Assembly (NCBI RefSeq): GCF_000981805.1
Contig: NZ_CP011132.1
Location: 3,596,001 to 3,660,000 of the forward strand
From: Citrobacter amalonaticus Y19
GTDB taxonomy: Bacteria > Pseudomonadota > Gammaproteobacteria > Enterobacterales > Enterobacteriaceae
Length of the DNA: 64,000 nt
Direction of reading: 5' to 3'
The translations under genes and the position numbers were made by a program. Positions 8,808 through 19,800 of the stretch are shown here, in pieces (position 1 is the first letter of the stretch; each line of letters opens with the position of its first letter). The notes under the pieces were generated by a model. The model ran no database searches. It saw nothing but the letters and a program-made list of their open reading frames with translations, and was not told the DNA's origin.

Positions 8808-9169
8808 GGGGGTAGCTACTGGGTGGGGCGTTTCTGGATATTACCTTGATGAATTCGTTGAAGTTTGTCGGCGTGGATGAGGAATGGTTATTGTTGAAAG
8901 AGAAATCTTATGTGGCGCGGACTTAGGGCATAAAAACTGCTTTTGAGGACGTTATTTTATTTTTGGTGCGAAGGCTGGACTGACAATGGCCTTCAGCACA
9001 TCTGACTCCTGTCTGTTGATGCAACACTTTCTCGCTATTTCAGTAAGACTGAACAAATCCATTAGTCTTACTTATCATATGCACAAAATTAATAATGTTA
9101 TTTACAAAATCTTACTAATGCCTTATTTTCTCGTTCAATTTTCATACAACCCTCCCTTAAGGACAAGCA
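8808..9169. other. lsrE-cdiB boundary with a gene remnant and an att-like repeat
   Basis: No intact gene. A short frame ending at 8926 (25 codons from ATG 8849: MNSLKFVGVDEEWLLLKEKS...) reads like the C-terminus of a lost gene, but I do not recognise it. An 18-bp match to the leuX 3' fragment of 54761-54778 is at 8964-8981. The 3' half (8985-9160) is AT-rich and presumably carries the cdiB promoter; I could not fix -35/-10 boxes with confidence. Confidence 0.5.
8964..8981. repeat. Att-like imperfect direct repeat, left copy
   Basis: TGGTGCGAAGGCTGGACT here matches 54761-54778 with one mismatch (T for C at position 12). Both copies lack the same base relative to the leuX 3' end as I remember it for E. 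coli (…TTCGGCACCA). The position between the core lsr locus and the accessory region makes it a candidate island end. Confidence 0.5.
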
Positions 9170-10864
9170 ATGGGCAGGAAGCCAGTACGCGGATTTTCCG
9201 TCGTCACGCGCCTCTTCTGTATCACCATTCTGGCGGTAGCGTGCGTGCGTGCCACAGCGGCTCCGCTCTCTCCGGCCGACCGCGATACCATTCAACAGCA
9301 GCAACAACAGTTGCTTGAGCAGAACCAGCGTCAGCGTGATGAACTGGAGCGCAGCACACCGCTACCCCACCCGTCCGCGCCTGTCGTGCCACCGACCACT
9401 GAAGGTCCGTGCTTTACCATCTCCCGTATTGAAGTGCGCGATGCCACCCTTCTCTCTCCACGCGACGCCGCCACCGTTACCGCACCCTGGCTGAATCAGT
9501 GCCTGGACATGACCCGGCTGACGCAGGTCACTAACGCCGTCTCCGACTGGTATATCAGCCGGGGATACATCACCAGTCGCGCGTTTCTGACCGAACAGGA
9601 CCTCTCCTCCGGCGTGCTGACCCTCACTGTGCTGGAAGGCCGTTTACAGCAAATCCGCCTGGAAGGCGTACCGCAGCGAACGCTCGCCATGACGTTTCCC
9701 GGGATGGAAGGAAAAATCCTTAACCTGCGCGACATCGAGCAGGGTATGGAGCAATTAAACCGCGTGCGACAGGTTCCGGTGGAAATTGAAATCCAGCCGG
9801 GCGAGTCGCAGGGCTGGTCAGTTGTCAATCTCACAGCAACGCCGGAATTTCCGCTTAGCGGTTCGGTAAGCTTTGATAACAGCGGGCAGAAAAGCACCGG
9901 TACCGGCCAGTTCAGCGGCGCCATGACCGGCAATAACCTGCTTGGGCTGGCGGATAAATGGTTTATCAGCGGTGGGCGCAGCAGCGATTTTTCAAACTCG
10001 CATGATGCGCAGAATTTTGCCGCGGGTGTCAGCGTGCCGTATGGCTACGGCCTGCTCGATTACAGCTACAGCTGGAGCAATTACCTCAACACCATAGATA
10101 ACAATGGCTGGCCGTGGCGCTCAACCGGCGACAGCGAAACGCACCGGCTTATCGGCTCATGGGTGGTGTTTCGCAACGGCGATATAAAAACCGGTCTTAC
10201 CACCGGCATCACCCACCGTATCAGTCGCAATTATCTTGACGACGTGCTGCTGGAGTCCAGTAGCCGCAAGCTCTCCAGCGTGATGCTCGGCATCAATCAC
10301 ACGCAAAAAATGTTCGGTGGCGTGGCGACCCTCAACCCATCTTTTACCCACGGCGTACCGTGGCTGGGCGCGGAAGACGATCACGACAAATATGGCGATG
10401 TGCCGAAAGCGGAGTTCCGCAAATGGAGCCTCAACGGCAGCTTCCAGCGACCTGTCGCAGCCGATCTCTGGTGGCTCAGCAGCGTTTACTTTCAGTGGTC
10501 ACCGGACCGGCTATACGGAGCTGAACAACTCACTCTGGGTGGAGAAAGCTCTGTCCGCGGTTTTAAAGAACAGTATCTCTCCGGCAACAATGGCGGTTAT
10601 CTGCGAAATGAGCTGAATTACTCGCTGTTTACCCTGCCGTGGATGGGGCAAATCAGCGCGATGGCGGCGCTGGATGGCGGCTGGCTGAAACAGGACGACC
10701 AGGATCCGTACGCCAGCGGCACGCTGTGGGGCGCGGCAGTCGGGCTGACCAGCGCCAATCGCTGGTTTTCGACACAGTTTACCGTGGGAACTCCTGTGAA
10801 ATACCCGGACTGGCTGGCCCCGGATCATCTCATTATTTATTACCGCATGGCGGTGGCGTTTTAA
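9170..10864 (+). CDS. cdiB: CdiB, two-partner-secretion outer-membrane transporter
   Basis: Omp85/FhaC-family TpsB transporter that exports CdiA across the outer membrane (564 aa, normal length). The signal peptide has the core FCITILAVACVRATAA. A Gln-rich linker follows (IQQQQQQLLEQNQRQ, the family's helix H1 region), then a POTRA domain (about residues 75-225) and a C-terminal beta-barrel ending in phenylalanine. The L6-loop motif VRGF lies near residue 462. The ribosome site AAGGACAAG precedes ATG 9170. It is followed by cdiA after 12 bp. Confidence 0.95.
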   Translation: MGRKPVRGFSVVTRLFCITILAVACVRATAAPLSPADRDTIQQQQQQLLEQNQRQRDELERSTPLPHPSAPVVPPTTEGPCFTISRIEVRDATLLSPRDAATVTAPWLNQCLDMTRLTQVTNAVSDWYISRGYITSRAFLTEQDLSSGVLTLTVLEGRLQQIRLEGVPQRTLAMTFPGMEGKILNLRDIEQGMEQLNRVRQVPVEIEIQPGESQGWSVVNLTATPEFPLSGSVSFDNSGQKSTGTGQFSGAMTGNNLLGLADKWFISGGRSSDFSNSHDAQNFAAGVSVPYGYGLLDYSYSWSNYLNTIDNNGWPWRSTGDSETHRLIGSWVVFRNGDIKTGLTTGITHRISRNYLDDVLLESSSRKLSSVMLGINHTQKMFGGVATLNPSFTHGVPWLGAEDDHDKYGDVPKAEFRKWSLNGSFQRPVAADLWWLSSVYFQWSPDRLYGAEQLTLGGESSVRGFKEQYLSGNNGGYLRNELNYSLFTLPWMGQISAMAALDGGWLKQDDQDPYASGTLWGAAVGLTSANRWFSTQFTVGTPVKYPDWLAPDHLIIYYRMAVAF

Positions 10865-10876
10865 GGGACAAAAACG

Positions 10877-13800
10877 ATGGATAACAATCAGACCCGTTTT
10901 TCTCAGCGTGTACTGAGCTGGCTGCTGAGTACCCTGCTGGCAACGCAACCGCTGCTGCCCGCGGTGGCAGCGACCGTCACCCCTACCGGTAACACAACGA
11001 TGGACAAGGCCGGAAACGGTGTACCGGTGGTGAATATTGCCACGCCCAACGGCGCGGGGATCTCGCATAACAAATACAACGACTATAACGTCGGCAAAGA
11101 GGGGTTAATCCTCAATAACGCCACCGGTAAGCTGAACCAGACGCAACTGGGCGGGCTCATTCAGAGTAACCCGAACCTGAAAGTCGGACAGGAAGCGAAA
11201 GGCATTATCAACGAAGTCACCGGCGCTAACCGTTCACAGCTTCAGGGTTATACCGAAGTGGCGGGCAAAGCGGCGAACCTGATGGTTGCCAACCCTTACG
11301 GCATTACCTGTAACGGCTGCGGTTTTATCAACACTCCTCAGGCGACACTCACCACGGGTAAACCGGTGATGAACGCCGACGGCAGTCTGCAGGCGCTGGA
11401 GGTCACTAAAGGCTCCATCACCATCAATGGCGCGGGTCTGGACGGAAGCCAGTCAGATGCCGTGTCCATCATTGCCCGCGCAACGGAAGTGAACGCCGCG
11501 CTGCACGCGAAAGACCTGACGATCACCACCGGGGCTAACCGCGTCACAGCGGATGGCCGCGTCAGCGCGCTGAAAGGTGAAGGCGAGGTGCCGAAAGTCG
11601 CCATTGATACCGGTGCACTCGGCGGGATGTACGCCAACCGTATCCGCCTGACCTCCACCGAAAGCGGTGTCGGGGTGAACCTCGGCAACCTCAACGCCCG
11701 CAGCGGCGACATGACCCTAAACAGTGCCGGTAAACTGGTCCTGAAAGACAGCCTTGCCAGCGGCAACACAACGGTCAGCGGGACGGAGGTCACACTGTCC
11801 GGTGATAACAAAGCCGGTGGCAATCTTAACGTTACCGGGACAACCGCTCTGACGCTGAATCAGTCCCGCCTGGTGGCGGATAAAAATCTGGCGTTGTCCT
11901 CGTCCGGGCAGATTACCCAGAACGGCGGAGAACTGACCGCCGGACAGAACGCCACGCTCAGTGCACAACGTCTGAACCAGACCTCGGGGGCAGTGAATGC
12001 CGCCGGAAATGTCACCCTCACCACCACGGGTGACGCCACGCTGAAAGGCCGTACCGTTGCCGGGAAAACACTTACTGTCAGCACCGGCAGCCTGAACAAC
12101 GGCGGCACACTGGCCGCCGGGTCAGATGCTGTAGTGAATACCGGCACACTGACAAACAGCGGTACAGTCCAGGGCAACAGTCTGAAGGTCACAGCCACCG
12201 ACCTGACCAGCACCGGCAATCTCAAAAGTGCCTCAGCGCTGAATATCAACGCCCGTGACATTACGCTGTCCGGAGAGACCGTTGCGGATGGCTCCGTGAT
12301 CGTGAAAGGCAACCGTCTGACAACCACCTCCACCGCACAGACCCAGGGCAACAGCATCAGCGTGGAGGTACAGAACGCGCAGCTTGACGGGATACAGGCC
12401 GCCAGAGACAGCTTCACGCTGAAGGCCAGTGACAGTCTGACTCACAGTGGAAAATCCTCAGCCTCCACGCTGAACACCGAGAGCGGCAGCCTCAGCAACA
12501 GCGGTACACTGACCGCCTCCGCGCTTGCGATCAACAGCACCACGGTAGTCAACAGCGGCCTGATCCACGGTGAACGGACGCTCGCCCTGGTCTCCCGTCT
12601 GCTGGACAACCACGAGAACGGTGTGGTGTACAGTCCGGCCGCGCTCTCCCTTTCAATACCTGAGCTGAAAAACGCCGGGATTATCACCAGTGATGCCGCG
12701 TTGTCCCTGTCAGGTTCTCAACTGACCAACAGCGGAGAGGTAAGCGGTGCTTCACTCGATGTTGATTACAGCACGCTGAATAACAGCGCGGGTGGTCTGC
12801 TGCTGGCACAGGGGGCGAACCGCATCACGGCGCAGTCACTGTCGAATGCTGGCAGCATCGCAGGTGACACGCTGACGCTGAGTGCAGACCGTCTCACCAG
12901 TTCTGGCCTGTTACAGGGTGATACCACCCTGTCGCTGACTGGCGGAATACTGGATTTACTGGCAGGCTCCCGCACGCTCACGGGCGGGGATCTCACACTT
13001 TCAGGCACCACGCTGGCTACCGCAGGGCAGACACAGGGGCAGAACGTCAGCGTTAATGTCCGTGACTGGCAAAACAGCGGTAGCGTGCTTGCAACCGGCA
13101 ACCTTACCGCTTCGGCAGCCGGGATGCTCAGCAATACCGGCGATCTGATGAGTCAGGGCGACATCACGCTGAATGCAGCCACAACCGACAACCGGGGCAG
13201 TCTGCTTTCTGCTGGCGACCTTTCCCTTTCGGGTCATTCTCTGGATAACCGCGGTACTGTCCAGGGTAATCATGTCACGGTTCGTCAGGACAGTATCACC
13301 AACAGCGGAACGCTCACTGGGATCGCCGCACTCACGCTGGCCTCACGACTGGAGATGGCGGCACCATTGCTGACGCTGGCAAATAACAGTGGTGGAAAGT
13401 TACTCACAACCGGTGAGCTGAACATCACCGCAGGCAGCACCAGTAACGCGGGCCAGTGGCAGGGACAGCGGATACTGATTGACGCCGGAACACTGACTAA
13501 CAGCGGTGCAATTCAGGCGTCAGAGCGGTTGGATGCGCAAATCAGCAACCGCCTCACCGGCCTGTCCGGCAGCAAAATCACCTCAAACGGAGAGTTGGCC
13601 TTATCGGCACTGACGCTGAGTAACAGTGGACAATGGATTGCGCAAAACCTGACGCTGGATGCGGATTCGCTGACGAACAGCGGTGAGATAACCGGCGTGG
13701 ATGCGCTTGCGGTCACCCTGAACCAGACTCTGAACAACCAGGCCAGCGGTAAACTGCTGAGTGCCGGTCATCTGACGCTCAACGCGAGCGATATCACGAA

Positions 13801-16800
13801 CGGCGGGCAACTCCAGGGTCAGACGACCTCTGTCACCACGGGGCAACTGACCAACAGCGGGCGACTTCAGGGTGAAGCGCTGACGCTGGCAGTCTCCGGG
13901 GGACTGAGCAACCGTTCCGGTGGCGTCTTACTGAGCCAGAATGCACTGAATGTCACCTCAGCGACACTGAACAACCAGGGCACAATACAGGGCGGTGGCG
14001 AGTCTTCCGTGCAGGCCACCACCCGCCTGCAGAACGACGGCAAAATCCTCTCCGGCAGTAAACTCACGCTCACTGCACCAGAACTGGCGAACAACAGCAG
14101 CGGACTGGTACAGGCCGTCACGCTGTTGCTGGATGTGGTGAACGCCGTGAATGGCGGACGCGTACTTGCGACCGGCAGTGCTGAACTGCAAGGCACATCG
14201 TTTAATAACAGCGGCACGCTTCAGGGCGCGGACCTGCTGATGAATTACAGGAACACGACCAACAGCGGAACGATTCTGGGGGCAACGACTCTCACCGTTA
14301 AGGGAGACTCGCTGGCGCAGACCGACGCCGGTCGTCTGTACAGCGCAGGTAATCTGTTGCTCGACGTGCGGGACTTCAGCGGTAGTGGTCAGGTGGTGGC
14401 GCTCGGTGATACGACACTGAAACTGACTACAGCGCTCGCTAACACCGGCACGCTGGCGGCCGGAAGAACGCTTTCCGTCACCTCACAGAACGCCGTTACC
14501 AACAACGGTGTGATGCAGGGGAATGCGATTACGCTCAGTGCCGGTGGCGCATTTACCAATAACAAAACGCTCACCATCGGTAACGGCAGCAGTAGCTTCA
14601 GCGCACAGAGTCTGTTGCTGAATGCCTCCGGCTCGCTCCAGGCGGGTGGAGATGTACAGCTGACTTCGCGTGGCGATATCACCGCAAACGGTTTTACTGG
14701 TACTGCTGGTAGTCTGACGATGACAGCCGCAGGGACGCTGCTCAATACTGCACTAATTTACGCGGGTAACAACCTGAAGCTGTTTGCTGACCGCATTCAT
14801 AACACGTATGGCGATATCCTGGCCGGAAACAGCCTGTGGATGCAGAAGAATGCCTCCGGCACTGCGAATACCGAAATCATCAACCGTTCGGGCACCATAG
14901 AGACCACACGTGGTGATATCACCATTAATACGGGGCATTTGCTGAATCAGCGGGATGGATTACAGGTAACAGAAACGAATATTAGTGGTGGGCAAACTAT
15001 TCCGGGAATAGGGGATGCCACTTTGTCTGTGGATATCAGTCTGCTGCCGGAGGGCACCTACGGAATACTGAAGAAAATCCGTGACTACGAAACAGGCCCC
15101 TGTGGTACACATAGTGCCTGTAACTACTTCCACGTTATGCAGTATTACTACGCAGCATTTGAGGATGTTGCTGATCAGAAATTTATAACCAGCCAGACTG
15201 GGGTGACCGTCACCAGCAACGGTGGATCTGCCCGTATTGCTTCCGGGAAAAATTTGGTGATCGAAGCTGAAAACCTGAGTAATCAGGCCAGTAATATTTT
15301 TGCGAACCAGGATATTACCCTGACAGGAAATGTGCTCAATAACCAGAGCTGGCAGTCCGGTATATCAACGGAGTACCTTGTTTACAGCTATGACTCTGGG
15401 TATCTGGGTTATGCTACCGATACAGTGGATAACCTCCCGGAACAATATTCAGAGGATCCGGAAACAGGACGGGACAACCGATTACCGGAAAGTACCAAAC
15501 TGACTTATATCCTGAAAGGCCATGAGACTGAGCTGGCGGAAGGCGAGAATTTCCGTTCAGTTATCCAGGCTGGCGGAAAAGTGAAGGTTAACTTTGCCAG
15601 TAATATCAGTAACACTACAACTACCGCAAATGCAGGGGGTATCAGTAATACCATTGATACACCATCATTAAACCCTCTCAGTTCACAGGCAACAGGTGCG
15701 GGAGAACAAACGCAATCGCTTACCGATGCAGGCACTGTTACGGTGAATTCTCCCGAGTGGCGCGATGAAGTCTCCGGCGCATTGCAGAACATCAGCGGCG
15801 GTAAATCGCTGGATAATGCGCAGGGTAGCGGCGGTGATACCAGTGCGTATCCGCTCCCTTCCGGGAATAACGGTTATTTTGTTACGTCCACCAGTCCCGA
15901 CAGCCCATATCTGATCACCGTGAACCCGAAACTGGACGGGCTGGGGCAACTGGATCAAAGCCTGTATAGCGATCTTTATGCGTTGCTGGGCATGAAACCC
16001 GGCCAGGCGCCGCACGAAACGAACCTGGTGTATACCGATGAACAACAGTTCCTCGGCTCATCATACTTTCTTGATCGCCTGGGTCTGAAGCCGGAGAAGG
16101 ATTACCGCTTCCTCGGGGATGCGGCCTTTGATACCCGGTATGTATCAAATGCGATGCTGAACCTGACCGGTTCACGTTATATCAATGGCATGGGTTCTGA
16201 TCTCGAACAGATGCAGTACCTGATGGACAGTGCCGCCAGCCAGCAGAAGAATCTCGGACTGCAGTTCGGCGTGGCGCTGACCGCTGAGCAGGTGGCACAA
16301 CTCACGGGCAGTATTCTGTGGTGGGAATCTGCGACCATCAATGGTCAGACCGTGATGGTGCCAAAGCTGTACCTTTCCCCGAAAGATATCACCCTTCATA
16401 ACGGCAGCGTTATCAGCGGGAACAACGTGCAGCTTGCGGGCGGCAATATCACCAACAGCGCAGGCAGCATCACTGCACTGAACGGTCTCTCGCTCGACAG
16501 TGCCGGCAATATCGACAACCTGAATGCGGGGCTGATTAGCGCGGGCGGCAGCCTGGACCTGAGCGCCATCGGGGATATCAACAATATTGGCTCTGCTATC
16601 AGCGGTAAGACGGTGGCGCTCGAGAGTATCAGTGGCAGCATTAACAATGTGACCCGGACTCAGCAGTGGAGCGCTGGCAGTGATGGTCGTTATGGCAGTG
16701 TGCATGTCAGCGGCACGGACACCGGTCCGGTGGCGACCATTACCGCCACAGACGCTCTTTCACTGGATGCAGGGAAAAACATTAACATTACCGGGGCAAA

Positions 16801-19800
16801 TGTCTCATCCGGTGGAACCCTCGGGATGTCTGCGGGTAATGATATCAACATTGCCGCAAACCAGATAAGCGGGAGCAAAAGTCAGTCCGGTTTCTGGCGC
16901 ACTGAAGACAACAGTTCATCATCCACCACCTCACAGGGCAGCAATATCAGCTCTGGCGGAAACCTGGTGATGGTCGCAGACAATAACCTGAATGTCACCG
17001 CATCAGACATCAGTGCGAAAGACAGTGCCCTGCTTTCTGCGGGTAACGACCTGAACCTGAACGCAGCCCGTGAAGGTGAGTCTCACCGCAACGGCAACAA
17101 TGAAAGCCACGAAAGCCACGCAGCGGTGTCCACGGTAACAGCAGGTAATAATCTGACACTTGCTGCTGGTCGGGATATCACAAGCCAGGCCGCCGGTATT
17201 GCAGCGGAAAACAACGTCGCCATACAGGCCGGGCGTGATGTGAACCTGATGGCGGAGTCTGCCAGCGCCGGCGACAGCTATACGTCGAAGAAAAAGAAAG
17301 CGATTAACGAGTCCGTTCGCCAGCAGGGAACGGAAATCACGTCCGGTGGAGACACCACCATTGTGGCCGGGCGGGACGTGACCGCACAGGCGGCAGATGT
17401 ATATGCCAACGGAAACGCAGCCGTGGTGGCCGGACGGGATATCACCCTCACCACTGCCACCGAAAGTGACTATGAGTACCGGGAGAAGAAGAAAACCTCC
17501 GGTGGCATGTTCAGTAAAAAGACCACCCACACCATCCACGAGGAAAGCCACACTCGCGAGAAAGGCACACAGTTTTCTGGGGAAAACGTGGTACTCAGCG
17601 CAGGTAATAACCTGACGGTACAGGGGGCATCCGTTGCCGCTGAACGCGACGTGGCACTGAAGGCCGGCAACAACGTGACCGTGGAAGCTGCCACCAACAC
17701 CGACACGTATTACGACATGAAGAAGACGAAGAAATCCGGCATCTTCTCCAGTGGTTCGGGTCTCGGTGTAACCATTGGTTCGCAGTCGTCAAAAACCACC
17801 CGCCAGGGTGCGGAGACCACGCAGAGCGATGCACGAAGCATGGTGGGCACCTCCGGCGGTAACGTCATTATCAGCGCCGGAAATCAGGTCACGTTAAGCG
17901 CCGCCGACGTCATTGCCGGACGGGCAAAGGACGACACGTCCCGTGCCACCGGGCATATCGATATCACCGGCAGTGACATTGCCATTATCCCCGGACGGGA
18001 TACGGTCACCGAATCGGTGAAACAGGAGACAAAATCCTCCGGCATCACCGTCAGCGTGAAAGCGCCGTTTGAGGACACGGTACGCAATGTACGCGACATC
18101 GTGCGCGGGAAAGACGGCAGCGGTAACAGCACCGTTGATAAGGTGAAGTCACTGGGTGCGGAAGGTGCCGCCCTGGCCCTTGATGGTCCGGGACAGATGG
18201 TCGCTGTCTCCGCAGGCAGCAGCAAGTCGTCCTCTGAATCACACTACCAGGGCGAATTTAACAGCGGAAGCCAGCTTGCAGCAGCAGGCAATATTCAGAT
18301 GACCGCCACCGGCAAGCAGGGTGGCAACAGCGGCAATATCCTGATTGCAGGCAGTCAGGTGAATGCCGGTGAAGCGGTGATACTGGATGCGAAGCGTGAT
18401 GTGAACATCACCACCTCCACGGATACCGAAACCTACAGCAACAGCAGCAAATCCAGTGGCTGGAACATCAGCTCAGAAATGCCGACCGCAGGCAGTGCCA
18501 CCCGGGCCACCACCGGGGGCGGCAAACACGGCAGCCAGCTTCTGCCGGGCGGGATGAGTCAGTCTGAAAGCAACAGCAGCGGCACGCGCACGACGGAAAA
18601 CGCATCCGTCATTCAGGGTTCGGATATTTACATCAACAGCCGGGAAGGCAGCGTGAACATCAGTGGCAGCCATCTGACGGCCACAGAAGACCTGATGCTG
18701 TCAGCGGTAAAAGGCGACATTAACGTGACCGCCGGACGTGACACGTCTCACAATGAAAACAGCGGCAGCAGCAAAACCATCGGTACGCTGGGGGGAGACG
18801 GTTACAGCGCCACGGCAGGCTACAGTCGTGAGACACACAGCAGCCGTGATGACGCGACCACTGAAAGCGGACAACGCAGTCAGTTAACGAGCACAAACGG
18901 CAACATTATTGCCCAGGCCGGAGGCGATCTGTCCCTTTCTGGTACAGATGTCAGCGCCGGTAAATCGGTTTCACTCAGCGGTGAAAATGTCCTGTTTGAC
19001 GTGAGCCGCGACACCCGTGACGGGGAAGCCCACAGCAGCAGTTCACAGTACGGGGTGACCGCCTCTGCCGGTGGCTGGGCTGTTGATGCGGCGAAGGCAG
19101 CTGAAACGGCTGCCCGCAGCGCGGAAAACGGCGACGATGCCCGACTCACTGCCATTAAGGCGGGTCAGGCGGGCACCACCGCCGCACAGGGTATGATGAC
19201 AGACTCGGCTGTTGTGAAGGGCAAGGTTTCTGTCACGGCAGGTTCTTCCTCACAGGACAGCCGGTATCACAGCACTGACACACAGGGCACCACCATCAAT
19301 GCCGGTGAGAACGTCATTATTAACGCCCGTAACGATATCGCCGGTCAGGGCGTACAGATTGGCGGGAAACAGGTGGTACTGGATGCAGGGCAGGATATTC
19401 TGCTGACCGCCTCACAGAACACGCACAACAGCCAGAGTAAAAACAGCGGCAACCAGGTCAGCGCCGGCGTGGGCGTCAGCCTCATCGGTTCACAGAACGG
19501 TATCAGTATTGAGCTGGGGGCCTCACAGCAGAAGGGTAAGGAAAACAGCCAGTCACAGAGCAACACCAACAGCGTTATCCGTGCCGAAGAGCAACTGACC
19601 GTGAACAGCGGACGCGACACCACCCTGAAAGGGGCTGAGCTGGAAGGCAACCGTGTGGTGGTGAACACCGGGCGCGACCTGACCATCAGCAGCGTCCAGG
19701 ATACCGCCTCTTACGACAGCAAACAGTCCTCATCCGGCGCGGGCCTGAGCCTGTGCGTTCCTCCGCTGTGCTATGGCGCGTCTTCCGGTAACGTCAACAC

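Noticed and set aside
11700..14700. Periodic repeats that could suggest a CRISPR array
   Set aside because: The repeats are degenerate, in frame and coding (FHA beta-helix of CdiA), without unique spacers of constant length.
11338..19700. Many other antisense ORFs opposite cdiA
   Set aside because: Ser/Pro/Val-rich translations with no motifs, as expected from the reverse of Gly/Asn/Thr-rich beta-helix repeats.
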